Notes under the pieces: model-generated
What the model was told of the DNA's origin: nothing
The model's database searches: none
What the model saw: the letters and a program-made list of their open reading frames with translations, nothing else
Source: Candidatus Sodalis pierantonius str. SOPE
GTDB taxonomy: Bacteria > Pseudomonadota > Gammaproteobacteria > Enterobacterales > Enterobacteriaceae
DNA: 64,000 nucleotides
Direction: 5' to 3'
Assembly (NCBI RefSeq): GCF_000517405.1
Contig: NZ_CP006568.1
Span: 3,844,001-3,908,000, forward strand
Program-made: the position numbers and the translations under genes
Part shown: one piece after another, positions 1 through 12,377 of the stretch
How positions within the stretch are numbered: the stretch's first letter is position 1
Layout of the letters: each line of letters begins with the position of its first letter

Positions 1-2063
<2,063 letters not shown>

Positions 2064-2479
2064 TCACAACCCTGAGCTGTTTGCACCTTGTCCGACGGGC
2101 TGCACGACCGAAATCCGGCATTGCGCGGTACTCGGCATCCTCATGGACATCACGTCCACTTCGGTGCCTGCGTGTCGTGCGCCTTGCCCTGTCACCGCTC
2201 GCTCACCCTCGCCCCGGCGTAGTCTGTAAAGACCGCGCGGAAACGACAGTGCCTGTCGCAGTACAGTGCTAACGCTTGCGCGTTATCTCAGGTTTGCTTA
2301 CTTCGTTTGAGAGACTCGCATACTGAGTTTGCACTTCAGCATGTGTTTCAAATTTTCAGCTTGTTCCGGATTGTTAAAGAGCGGTATTTCGCAGCGCGCT
2401 TGATAAACGCGCTCTGAAATAAATCAACGGCAGAAAAACCTCTCATCCCACAGGATGACAAAAACATCCCATGACGGAA
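2064..2479 (-). other. 16S-23S spacer, tRNA-Ala to 23S part, with boxA
   Basis: This is transcribed spacer without a gene. On the minus strand it carries a boxA-like antitermination element (GCTCTTTAACAA, plus-strand positions 2371-2382), as expected upstream of 23S. The sequence nearest 23S should pair with sequence beyond the 3' end to form the RNase III processing stem; that partner is outside the window. Short open frames here are not credible genes. Confidence 0.7.
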
Positions 2480-2555
2480 TGGTGGAGTTAAGCGGGATCG
2501 AACCGCTGACCTCCTGCGTGCAAAGCAGGCGCTCTCCCAGCTGAGCTATAGCCCC
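2480..2555 (-). tRNA. tRNA-Ala (TGC)
   Basis: A 76-nt cloverleaf including encoded CCA, read in reverse: GGGGCTATAGCTCAGCTGGG at the 5' end, anticodon TGC in the loop, T-arm GGTTCGATCC. It sits in the 16S-23S spacer after tRNA-Ile, the standard Ile-Ala pair. E. coli has tRNA-Glu in the rrn operon beside purH (rrnE), so spacer type differs from that operon here. Confidence 0.98.
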
Positions 2556-2749
2556 AAGTCGTTCACCTTGCATATGCCGTCGGTCACCCGCGCTGAGCCC
2601 GCTACCTGCGTGCACAGGTAATGCCTCGTTCATCACAGTTAGTAAACAGGACGACAGCCAGTCTCTCTTTTCGCCGCATGCCGGACACCGCCTGACACGC
2701 TTGCCTGGCGGCAACACGCTGCGGTCTCATTCATCGGGATAAGCGGAAC

Positions 2750-2826
<77 letters not shown>

Positions 2827-2899
2827 ATAGAAGGTTTTTCTTGCTCGTGACAGTTATCAGACAATCTGTGTGGACACGTCACTTAACGTATCGTCTAGA

Positions 2900-4444
<1,545 letters not shown>

Positions 4445-4568
4445 AAAAGCTTGATGCTCAAAGAATTAAAACTGGTATTCTTATGAATATTCGTTGTTCA
4501 CTCTTCAAGACTTGATATTTCGTGTATCGATATAGTCTTGTGAGTGCCCACACAGATTGTCTGATAAA

Positions 4569-4580
4569 TTGTTAAAGAGC
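4569..4580 (-). promoter_or_regulatory. rrn leader boxA antitermination site
   Basis: The minus-strand sequence GCTCTTTAACAA lies between promoter P2 and 16S and matches the enterobacterial boxA. In E. coli boxA loads the Nus-factor rRNA antitermination complex. The leader just downstream also has the conserved segment ending in ACACAGATTGTCTGAT on the plus strand, part of the 16S processing stem. Confidence 0.75.
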
Positions 4581-4617
4581 GCTGCGCTGCCGGAATCCGG
4601 CTGGCACGAGGTGGCAT

Positions 4618-4645
4618 ATATTACGCTTTCCTCTTACAGAGTCAA
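4618..4645 (-). promoter_or_regulatory. rrn promoter P2
   Basis: On the minus strand TTGACT (plus 4640-4645) and TAATAT (plus 4618-4623) are separated by 16 bp. Placement about 100 bp downstream of P1 and the surrounding sequence match E. coli rrn P2. In that family P2 gives basal rRNA transcription. Confidence 0.8.
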
Positions 4646-4717
4646 GCCCGCCGGGCCAACTTCTGCGGCGTTCAGCCTGCTGCGCCGTAGCGGTAACAGG
4701 CCGGACAATGGAGGCGC

Positions 4718-4745
4718 ATTATAGGGGGTTCCGGCCCCATGGCAA
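4718..4745 (-). promoter_or_regulatory. rrn promoter P1
   Basis: On the minus strand TTGCCA (plus 4740-4745), a 16-bp spacer and a perfect TATAAT (plus 4718-4723) are followed by the GC-rich discriminator GCGCCTCC. This is nearly the E. coli rrn P1 core. The G+C-rich discriminator is the known determinant of stringent (ppGpp/DksA) control. Confidence 0.88.
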
Positions 4746-4821
4746 CCGGTATTTTCGTCAAACGGCACCGTTTGCTGCTTTCCACAGCAAATACCGGCTT
4801 ATACCTGCTTTATACACAAAC

Positions 4822-4830
4822 TTATCCACA
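4822..4830 (+). promoter_or_regulatory. Perfect DnaA box
   Basis: TTATCCACA is an exact match to the strong DnaA box. It lies between rrn P1 and the purH promoter. One 9-mer can occur by chance, so a role in regulation or replication is only suggested. Confidence 0.4.
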
Positions 4831-4864
4831 ACGACAGGCGCGAGAACAAAATTTGGCGAGCATC

Positions 4865-4880
4865 GCGCAATCGTTTTCGC
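4865..4880 (+). promoter_or_regulatory. PurR operator in front of purH
   Basis: GCGCAATCGTTTTCGC closely matches the PurR consensus ACGCAAACGTTTGCGT and lies directly before a -10-like TACAAT (4881-4886), as in the E. coli purHD promoter. PurR with hypoxanthine or guanine would repress purH-purD here. The -35 element is not clear. The operator is still well kept although purH itself is broken. Confidence 0.7.
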
Positions 4881-4998
4881 TACAATTCAGGCAAATTTTT
4901 CTTGTCCGGGTCGAGTGGTCACGGACATCAATGCCGCTTCGGCATTGCCTAACAACGCCAGTTAACGTCATTGCTATTCATATCAAGGGTCATTTGCC

Positions 4999-6589
4999 AT
5001 GCAACCACCACGTCCTGTCCGCCGCGCGCTGCTCAGCGTCTCCGACAAAGCCGGTATTCTGGAGTTCGCCCAATCTCTGTCCCAGCGCAGCGTTGAGCTG
5101 CTTTCCACCGGCGGCACCGCCCGCCTGCTGGCCAAGGCGGGCCTGCCGGTCACCGAAGTGTCAGACTATACGGGCTTTCCCGAAATGATGGACGGGCGTG
5201 TCAAAACGCTGCATCCCAAAGTGCATGGCGGCATTCTGGGACGTCGTGATATTGATGACGCCGTTATGCACGAGCATGACATTGCGCCGATTGATATGGT
5301 GGTGGTCAACCTTTATCCCTTCGCCGCCACGGTGGCGCACGCGGACTGTACCCGCGAAGAGGCGGTGGAGAACATTGATATCGGCGGCCCCACCATGGTG
5401 CGCTCTGCGGCCAAAAACCATAGAGATGTGGCAATTATAGTCAACAGCGCCGACTATCCCGCGGTACTTGCGGAAATGGACAGCCACGGCGGCTCGCTCA
5501 CCCTGGAAACCCGATTCAACCTAGCGATTAAAGCATTTGAACATACCGCCGCCTATGACAGTATGATTGCCAACTACTTCGGCAGCCAGGTGCCGGCCTA
5601 TCATGGCGACACCAAGCAGCCTTCCGGTCGCTTTCCGCGCACCCTCAATCTCAACTTTATTAAGAAACAGGACATGCGCTACGGCGAGAACAACCACCAA
5701 TTGGCGGCGTTTTATACCGATCCCGAGACGCATGAAGCGTCGGTGGCCACCGCACGGCAGCTACAGGGGAAAACCCTTTCTTACAATAACATCGCCGACA
5801 CCGATGCGGCGCTTGAATGCGTGAAGACCTTCACCGAGACGGCTTGCGTCATTGTTAAGCACGCCAACCCCTGCGGCGTGGCCACCGGCGATACCCTGCT
5901 GGCAGCCTATGATCGCGCCTACCAGACTGACCCCACTTCCGCGTTTGGCGGGATTATCGCCTTCAACCGGCCGCTGGACGCCGATACCGCCAAAGCGATC
6001 GTTGAGCCGCCAATTTGTGGAGGTCATTATCGCCCCAGCCGTCGACGATGACGCCCTAACGGTGCTGGCCGGTAAGCAAAACGTGCGGGTACTGGCCTGC
6101 GGGCGCTGGCAGCAGCAGACGCCGGGATTGGATTTCAAACGGGTTAACGGCGGCCTGTTAGTACAGGAGCGCGATGTGGGTATGGTGGATCTGCAGGATC
6201 TGCAAGTGGTTACCGAACGCCAGCCGACAGAGGCGGAAATGCGCGATGCGCTGTTTTGCTGGAAGGTGGCGAAATTCGTCAAATCCAACGCAATCGTTTA
6301 TGCCCGCGAGCAGCGCACCATCGGTATCGGCGCCGGGCAAATGAGCCGCGTTTACTCGGCAAGAATCGCCGGCATCAAGGCGGCGGCCGAAGGTCTGGAC
6401 GTCAAGGGATCGGCGATGGCCTCTGACGCCTTCTTTCCGTTCCGCGACGGTATCGACGCCGCGGCGGCGGTAGGCGTACGCTGTGTCATTCAACCGGGCG
6501 GATCGATTCGCGATAACGAAGTCATCGCCGCCGCCAATGAGCATGGCATCGCCATGATCTTTACCCATATGCGGCATTTCCGCCATTAA
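4999..6589 (+). pseudogene. purH: purH, AICAR formyltransferase / IMP cyclohydrolase, frameshifted
   Basis: Bifunctional enzyme of the last two steps of IMP synthesis. The N-terminal cyclohydrolase domain (MGS-like, residues about 1-200, with DGRVKTLHPKVHGG) and the start of the AICAR transformylase domain are read in the frame opened at 4999. That frame ends at 6051. The rest of the transformylase (RQFVEVIIAP to the C-terminal MRHFRH) continues in the +2 frame to 6589. Aligning with the E. coli protein places one extra G at about 6004, in GTTGAGCCGCC where GTTAGCCGCC is expected. The cyclohydrolase domain could still be made, but the transformylase is cut at about residue 335. Followed 19 bp later by purD with its own ribosome site. 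A sequencing error is possible but several neighbours are also broken. Confidence 0.9.
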
Positions 6590-6608
6590 GCCCAGGAGTT
6601 AGCTCGCC

Positions 6609-7892
6609 ATGAATATTTTGATTATCGGCAACGGCGGACGTGAACACGCCCTGTCCTGGAAAGCCGCGCGATCGACGCTTGCCGACAACGTATATGTTGC
6701 GCCCGGCAACGCCGGCACCGCGCTGGAACCAACGTTGCAAAATGTAGGCATCGCCGCGACCGATATTCCTGCGCTGATCGCCTTTGCCCAAGAACGTCAC
6801 ATCGGGCTGACCATCGTGGGGCCGGAAGCGCCGCTGGTGAAGGGGGGGGTGGATGCTTTCCGCGCCGCGGGCCTGCGGATTTTTGGCCCAACGCAAGCCG
6901 CCGCGCAGTTGGAGGGTTCCAAGGCCTTTAGCAAAGACTTCCTTGCCCGCCACGGAATTCCCACCGCGCGCTATGAGAACTTTACCGAGGTCGCGCCGGC
7001 GCTGGACTATGTGCGTCAGCGGGGCGCGCCGATCGTTATCAAAGCGGACGGTTTGGCTGCGGGCAAAGGCGTGATTGTCGCCATGACGCTGACGGAAGCG
7101 GAATCCGCCGTGAACGATATGCTGGCCGGCAACGCTTTTGGCGATGCGGGGCACCGTATTGTCATTGAAGAGTTTCTCGACGGTGAAGAGGCCAGCTTTA
7201 TTGTCATGGTAGACGGTGAGCATGTGCTGCCGATGGCCACCAGCCAGGATCATAAACGCGTGGGCGATGGGGATATCGGCCCGAATACCGGCGGTATGGG
7301 CGCTTATTCACCGGCGCCGGTCGTGACCGATGAGGTCCATCGCAGGGTGATGAAGCAGGTGATTTGGCCAACGGTGAAAGGGATGGCGGCAGAGGGGAAT
7401 GCCTATACCGGTTTCCTGTATGCCGGCCTGATGATAAGCCCTGATGGCCAGCCGAAAGTTATTGAGTTTAACTGCCGCTTCGGCGATCCGGAAACCCAAC
7501 CTATTATGTTGCGCATGCGATCCGACCTGGTCGCCCACTGCCTGGCGGCCACCGAAGGCCGTTTGGACGAGGAAACCTCCGAGTGGGATGAACGGCCGGC
7601 GCTGGGCGTGGTATTGGCGGCGGGAGGTTATCCCGGCGACTACCGCACCGGGGATGAAATTAGCGGTCTACCGACAGCCGAGGCGGAAGGGGAAAAAATC
7701 TTTCACGCCGGCACCCGCCTGCATCAGGGTAAGGTGTTGACCCAGGGAGGCCGCGTGCTGTGCGTCACCGCGCTGGGGGCGACCGTTGCCGACGCGCAGG
7801 CCCGGGCCTACCGCGCGGCCAAGCCTGTCCATTGGCGTGAGGGTTTTTGCCGCCGCGATATCGGCTATCGCGCTATCGCTCGCGAAACCTAA
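6609..7892 (+). CDS. purD: Phosphoribosylamine-glycine ligase
   Basis: PurD joins glycine to 5-phosphoribosylamine with ATP, the second step of purine synthesis. The 427-aa frame has the usual length (E. coli 429). It starts MNILIIGNGGREHAL and contains the family signature around RFGDPETQP and the ATP-grasp segment with IKADGLAAGKGV near residues 140-155. The start is preceded by AGGAG at 6595-6599. It is cotranscribed with the broken purH, so the organism keeps GAR synthetase while losing the terminal transformylase. No lesion is seen. Confidence 0.97.
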   Translation: MNILIIGNGGREHALSWKAARSTLADNVYVAPGNAGTALEPTLQNVGIAATDIPALIAFAQERHIGLTIVGPEAPLVKGGVDAFRAAGLRIFGPTQAAAQLEGSKAFSKDFLARHGIPTARYENFTEVAPALDYVRQRGAPIVIKADGLAAGKGVIVAMTLTEAESAVNDMLAGNAFGDAGHRIVIEEFLDGEEASFIVMVDGEHVLPMATSQDHKRVGDGDIGPNTGGMGAYSPAPVVTDEVHRRVMKQVIWPTVKGMAAEGNAYTGFLYAGLMISPDGQPKVIEFNCRFGDPETQPIMLRMRSDLVAHCLAATEGRLDEETSEWDERPALGVVLAAGGYPGDYRTGDEISGLPTAEAEGEKIFHAGTRLHQGKVLTQGGRVLCVTALGATVADAQARAYRAAKPVHWREGFCRRDIGYRAIARET

Positions 7893-7940
7893 ACCCTCTC
7901 ACGGAGCGGGGCCAGCGCGGTCCCGCCCCGCCACGGCGGC

Positions 7941-8521
7941 CTAGAGATCGTTCTCATTCGGCTGCCAGCGGCAGAAATTCTCATTGGCGACCAGCAGCAG
8001 CTGCGTACCTTCCGGCGCTTCCAACCAGGCAATCCCTAAGTCTCCCGACGCGTTGCGGGTGCGGCCGGCAAGCCAACCCGCGGCGCGCGCGTCGAAATCT
8101 GGCGTCGCCGTCCCACCTTGGCAAAGCGTAATCACACCGTTATGCCAAATCCCCTGCTTTAACCGGACCTGGCCGGCGCGCAGCGCCTGGCTGACTTCCA
8201 GCACGCGGCGGGCCTCGAACGCATACAGCTCCGTCTCGTCATCGCTAAGGGATTCTCGCCGCTGCCTGCGCTCGCGCTGCATGAAACTCAGCTTACCCTG
8301 CTGGTCGAAGCGTAGCTGTACCGTTTCAGGTTGTTCTCCGCTTTGCTGTCGGCGGATCTGACGCACCTCGCCCTGCGGGTATTCATAACGGGTCACGACC
8401 GTATCAGCGCCGCGATCGGCGATATAACCGGTGGCGGTAAACGCGGGGGGGGGTGATGGAAGCTACATGCCGTCAGCATCAAAGCCATAAGCCCTATCCG
8501 ACCACAAAGCCGTAAAGACAA
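7941..8521 (-). pseudogene. yjaH: yjaH-like DUF1481 lipoprotein, frameshift in a poly-C run
   Basis: The position right after hupA and the fold family (DUF1481) match E. coli yjaH, a lipoprotein of unknown function. The main frame covers the last 151 aa (7941-8396). Reading upstream on the minus strand gives a short signal peptide ending in the lipobox LTAC-S, starting at a TTG near 8521. The two parts are joined at a run of nine C (plus 8445-8453) and are in frame only if the run had ten. So the gene is off by one in a homopolymer. This may be a dead gene, a slippage-switched gene, or a sequencing miscount. The annotated start at TTG is tentative because it lies right after the hupA terminator. 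Confidence 0.7.
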
Positions 8522-8540
8522 AAGGGGCATGGTTGCCCCT
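8522..8540 (-). terminator. hupA Rho-independent terminator
   Basis: On the minus strand AGGGGC-AACCAT-GCCCCT forms a six-base stem followed by TTTTGTCTTT. It lies 30 bp after the hupA stop codon. It would also separate hupA from the following yjaH remnant. Confidence 0.8.
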
Positions 8541-8570
8541 CTGCTTATTGTTTTCACCTGCACACTGCGT

Positions 8571-8843
8571 TTATTTGACTGCGTCTTTCAGTGCTTTACC
8601 AGAAACAAAGGCAGGTACGTTGGCAGCTGCAATTTTGATTTCTTTGCCAGTCTGCGGATTGCGGCCAGTGCGTTCGCTACGATGATTAATTTTGAAAGTG
8701 CCGAAACCAACCAATTGTACTGCATCACCCTCTTTAAGAGACTCGGTAATTGCTGCCAAAGTGGATTCCAGCGCAGACTTCGCTTGTGCCTTAGAAAGAT
8801 CAGCTTTATCAGCAATTACATCAATCAGTTGAGTCTTGTTCAT
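8571..8843 (-). CDS. hupA: DNA-binding protein HU-alpha
   Basis: HU is a small nucleoid protein that binds and bends DNA without sequence specificity as homo- or heterodimer. The 90-aa product has the family length and sequence (MNKTQLIDVIADKADLSK...), with the arm segment FKINHRSERTGRNPQTGKE and the conserved proline region. The start ATG is preceded by AAGGA. It lies downstream of yjaG, as in E. coli, and ends in a clear terminator. No lesion. Confidence 0.98.
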   Translation of the reverse strand: MNKTQLIDVIADKADLSKAQAKSALESTLAAITESLKEGDAVQLVGFGTFKINHRSERTGRNPQTGKEIKIAAANVPAFVSGKALKDAVK

Positions 8844-9033
8844 ATGTTATCCTTACAGTGTGTTTATCGCTTGCTAAGCATCGAGTGCGACGGATATGCC
8901 GATTGACAGCACTCTCCTGCATACACGCACCGATAGCCACTTTTTTCACGCCCCCCCAAATGTAGACCAGACAGGGTGCTAATGTGAAGCCTTATGGACC
9001 AGCAAAACAGGTGTTAAATCACGTTTTTCTGCC

Positions 9034-9624
9034 TTATTGCTGCAAATTTATCCCAATATTGCTAATTCCGACCTCGCGCAGATCGGCGCGCAGTCCTTTA
9101 ATCAATTCAATGTCGCGTTCTTCGCTGGCCGCCAATAAACGGTAAATTTCCCATTGCACATCCCATTCCTGCTCAATGGCCGGCAATGCATTTAGCTCTT
9201 CTTCAGTCATTTCCCGTTCCGCTTGGGTCATTTCCACCATCGCCACGCTACGAATAGACGTCTCGCTTACGGTGACGGCATGCGCCAACGTTTCTCCGCT
9301 CAAGCGAGAGTGAAGAAGTTCACTTAAAGCGACACAGGCGTCTATTGCGGGATAAACGCCATAAAAATTATAATCATCGGCGGCCGGAATCGCTTCCTCA
9401 AGTTTTTCCAGCTGCAAATCGAAATTGACCTTAGCATCTTTTACTACCAGCGTCTCCCAGACGAGATCCAGAATGCGCCGAAAAATCGCCGCGTCGCCAA
9501 AGGCGGTTTGTAGACAAAACAGCTGATAGGTAGGATACATGCGCTCACAGAGGGAAGCCATAAACGTGATATGTTGCCAGCTTTCCAGCTTTTCCAGGCG
9601 CAAATGTATCGGATTACGTAACAT
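9034..9624 (-). CDS. yjaG: YjaG family protein (DUF416)
   Basis: Conserved enterobacterial protein of unknown function, DUF416. The open frame begins four codons earlier, but the start is set at MLRNPIHLRLEKLESWQH because E. coli YjaG starts MLQNPIHLRLERLESWQH. That gives 196 aa, the E. coli length. It is similar throughout and lies between nfi and hupA in conserved order. No catalytic motif is known to me in this family. Confidence 0.93.
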   Translation of the reverse strand: MLRNPIHLRLEKLESWQHITFMASLCERMYPTYQLFCLQTAFGDAAIFRRILDLVWETLVVKDAKVNFDLQLEKLEEAIPAADDYNFYGVYPAIDACVALSELLHSRLSGETLAHAVTVSETSIRSVAMVEMTQAEREMTEEELNALPAIEQEWDVQWEIYRLLAASEERDIELIKGLRADLREVGISNIGINLQQ

Positions 9625-9681
9625 TGGGTGTCCCATTACTCTTTATCTTGCGCGCAATTTACCTGAAATTCGCGCCAGACT

Positions 9682-10377
9682 CTATTGCGGCGGGAAAAAG
9701 TCCGCTTCATCCCGCCCCTGCTGCCAGCGCTGAAAAGTCGTGCGGTTCGATGCCACCGCATCCGCCCAGCGCGTCGGCTCCGGCAAGCGGTAGCCGCGCA
9801 TGCAAAGTTGCACCCAATGCAGGGCCGACTTCAGCCCCACCCGATGGCCGGTGGAAATAAACAGCGGATTGCAGCGCGGTTTGCTGCGCCACACCCAGGC
9901 CAGTTGCTCGCCTTTGTCCATCAGCGGCGCCAGCGCCCCCTGTTCTTCCGCCAGCGGCGCGAATTGACCGCATAAGCGTCGCTTGGCCACGCCGATGATC
10001 GGGATATCCACCAACAGGCCGAAATGGCTCGCTACGCCCAAACGCCGCGGATGCGAAATGCCATGGCCGTCCACCAGCAACAAATCGGGACGGCGGCCAA
10101 GCTTGTCCCATGCCGCCAGCAGCGCCGGATATTCGCGAAACGACAAAAAGCCGGGAATATAGGGCATTGTCGTGGCGACACGCGCCACCTGATATTCCAA
10201 GAGCTTCAGCGACGGAAAGCGCAGCAGGGCAATGGCGGCGCGCGTGACCTCGCCCCCTTGCTCAAAGCCGACATCGGCGCCGGCGATAAGCGCAGGCTGG
10301 GTAAAGGCGAAATCGTCGTGGCGTATAATTTTTCCCGCCGTGGCTATCTGTTCGGCGCGCAGCGCTGCGATATCCAT
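9682..10377 (-). CDS. nfi: Deoxyribonuclease V (endonuclease V)
   Basis: Endonuclease V nicks DNA on the 3' side of deaminated bases such as deoxyinosine and starts alternative excision repair. The 231-aa product matches E. coli Nfi over its length. It keeps the metal-site aspartate in AGADVGFEQGGE, the PYIPGFLSFRE wedge segment, DGHGISHPRRLG, and the C-terminal GYRLPEPTRWADAVAS. The stop is 11 bp from the broken hemE reading upstream, as in E. coli. Intact; repair genes are often lost early in symbionts, so retention is notable. Confidence 0.96.
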   Translation of the reverse strand: MDIAALRAEQIATAGKIIRHDDFAFTQPALIAGADVGFEQGGEVTRAAIALLRFPSLKLLEYQVARVATTMPYIPGFLSFREYPALLAAWDKLGRRPDLLLVDGHGISHPRRLGVASHFGLLVDIPIIGVAKRRLCGQFAPLAEEQGALAPLMDKGEQLAWVWRSKPRCNPLFISTGHRVGLKSALHWVQLCMRGYRLPEPTRWADAVASNRTTFQRWQQGRDEADFFPPQ

Positions 10378-10388
10378 ACGTCTATGTC

Positions 10389-11454
10389 CTAACGGTGATA
10401 AGGCTGCGACAGCCGGTGTACCGCCTCAACGAAATGGCCCGCGTGCGCCGGCGGCACATCCTGATGAATGCCATGCCCAAGATTGAAGATATGCCCCTCG
10501 CCTGGGCCGAAACCCTCCAGTATAGCGGCCACTTCGCGCTCGATTCGCGCCGGCGAGCCGTAGAGCACCGACGGGTCCATATTCCCCTGCAATGCCACCT
10601 TGTCGCCAACCCGGCGGCGAGCGTCCGCAATATCGGTGCTCCAGTCAAGGCCGAGCGCATCGCAACCGGTGGCGGCCATCGCTTCCAGCCATTGGCCGCC
10701 GCCCTTGGTAAATAGCGTTACCGGCATCCGGCGGCCCTCATGTTCACCCTGGAGGCCGTCAACGATTTTGTGCATATAGTGCAGGGAAAATTCGCGATAA
10801 TCCCGCGCCGGTCAGCGCGCCGCCCCAGGTGTCGAACAGCATGACCGCCTGGGCGCCCGCGCGGATTTGGCCGTTCAGATACAACACCACGCTGTCCGCC
10901 AGTTTATCCAGCAGCAAATGTAGCGTTTCCGGCTCGGCGTACAGCATCTGTTTGATTTTGGTGAAGGCCTTGGAGCTGCCGCCTTCCACCATATAGGTGG
11001 CCAGCGTCCAGGGACTGCCCGAGAAACCGATTAACGGTACCGCCCCCTCCAGACGCCCGCGAATGGCGCGCACCGCGTTCATCACATAGCCAAGCTCCTG
11101 CTCGGGATCGGGGATCGGCAGGTGTTCCACGTCGCGTCGGCTTTGTATGGGACGCGTAAAGCGCGGCCCTTCGTCCTGTTCAAACCACAGGCCCAGTCCC
11201 ATGGCGTCCGGGACGGTGAGAATATCGGAAAACAGAATGGCGGCGTCCAGCGGGTAGCGGCGCAGCGGTTGCAGCGTCACCTCACAGGCCAGATCGGCAT
11301 TGCGGCACAGCGACATGAAATCGCCAGCCTCGGCGCGCGTGACTTTGTATTCCGGCAAATAACGGCCGGCCTGGCGCATCATCCAGACCGGCGTTACGTC
11401 GACCGGCTGGCGCAGCAGGGCGCGCAAATAGCAGTCGTTTTTCAATTCACTCAT
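10389..11454 (-). pseudogene. hemE: hemE, uroporphyrinogen decarboxylase, frameshifted
   Basis: HemE decarboxylates uroporphyrinogen III to coproporphyrinogen III in heme synthesis. The start MSELKNDCYLRALLRQPVD is set by E. coli HemE. The first frame runs through PVWMMRQAGRYLPEY (signature 1) and ILTVPDAMG to DTWGGALTG at residue about 218. The rest, from DYREFSLHYMHKIV to the C-terminus, is in another frame. One extra G at plus 10802-10804 (GCGGGATTAT instead of GCGGATTAT on the minus strand) explains the break. Total length, 1066 nt, equals the E. coli gene plus one. With this lesion heme synthesis would stop unless another copy, recoding or a sequencing error is involved. Confidence 0.88.
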
Positions 11455-11502
11455 TCGGGTATCCTTGCTGTTATGGGTGAATTGTAGCATGGGCACCGAG
11501 TT

Positions 11503-12270
11503 TTACCGATGCGTGCGACAAAGGGCAACGGTATCTTCGATCAACCGGCGCGCCACGGTCCCGGGCGGCGGCGGCGGTAGCGCGTCGTAACGATACCAGC
11601 CGGCGTCGAGAAGCTCGCTCGGATCATGCTGGATGTCGCCCCGGTCATAATCGGCCATAAACGCCATCATCAGCGAATGGGGAAACGGCCAGGGCTGGGA
11701 GGTCACGTAACGCACATTTTTCACCTGCACCTGCGTTTCCTCCATCACTTCACGCGCGACGCATTGCTCCAGCGTTTCGCCCACTTCAACAAAGCCGGCC
11801 AGCACGGTATAGATGTCTCCGCGATGGCGGCGGTGGCGCGCCAGCAAAATCTGGTCATCGCGGCGGATGGCCACGATAATGCAAGGGGCGATTTGCGGGT
11901 AATAACGTTCGTGGCAATGGTCGCACAGGCAGGCCCATTCCGTTTTACTCAAGCGCATCCGGTGGCCGCAATAACCGCAATGACGATGCGAACGGTAGAA
12001 CTCCGCAAGCTGCACGCCCCGCTCGGCCAGTTGGAACAGGCCCGGCTCGGCATCAAGCATTTGCCGCCCCGATCCCATGTCCCGCGGCATTGTTTGGCGC
12101 ACCAGCCAGACCGGATCCCCCGCCCATTCGCTGATGGGCAGCGCCAGCATGCCGGTCAGTCCCGCATCCGCCGAGCTGCCGAAAGGCAGTTCCCCCTGCG
12201 GCAGCCAGAGTTTGGCCTCCTGGCTGACCATCCACCAGCCCCGTTCATACCCACTAAGTTCGTGTTCCAT
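11503..12270 (-). CDS. nudC: NAD(H) pyrophosphatase / RNA deNADding enzyme NudC
   Basis: NudC cleaves NADH to NMNH and AMP and removes NAD caps from RNA. The 255-aa frame covers the family length (E. coli 257). A zinc ribbon is readable (HCGYCGHRM and CLCDHC, four cysteines, near residues 98-120). It is followed by the Nudix domain with YPQIAPCIIVAIRR, the box GFVEVGETLEQCVAREVMEE, and the NADH signature SQPWPFPHSLM. In the Nudix box the usual EEXG is EETQ, with the glycine lost. The catalytic REVMEE glutamates remain. Next to hemE as in E. coli. Confidence 0.94.
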   Translation of the reverse strand: MEHELSGYERGWWMVSQEAKLWLPQGELPFGSSADAGLTGMLALPISEWAGDPVWLVRQTMPRDMGSGRQMLDAEPGLFQLAERGVQLAEFYRSHRHCGYCGHRMRLSKTEWACLCDHCHERYYPQIAPCIIVAIRRDDQILLARHRRHRGDIYTVLAGFVEVGETLEQCVAREVMEETQVQVKNVRYVTSQPWPFPHSLMMAFMADYDRGDIQHDPSELLDAGWYRYDALPPPPPGTVARRLIEDTVALCRTHR

Positions 12271-12377
12271 TTTAGTTGCATTACCTCTTATTCACTGGCA
12301 AGCTAGAAAACCTTAACGTTTTACTCGCTTTTATTTATCCGTCACGCAGCGTTATTTTTATCACTACGGAGTCAATC

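Noticed and set aside
4708..5188. Frames of 85 and 149 codons over the rrn promoters and purH start
   Set aside because: They cover promoter elements and run in the wrong frame through purH.
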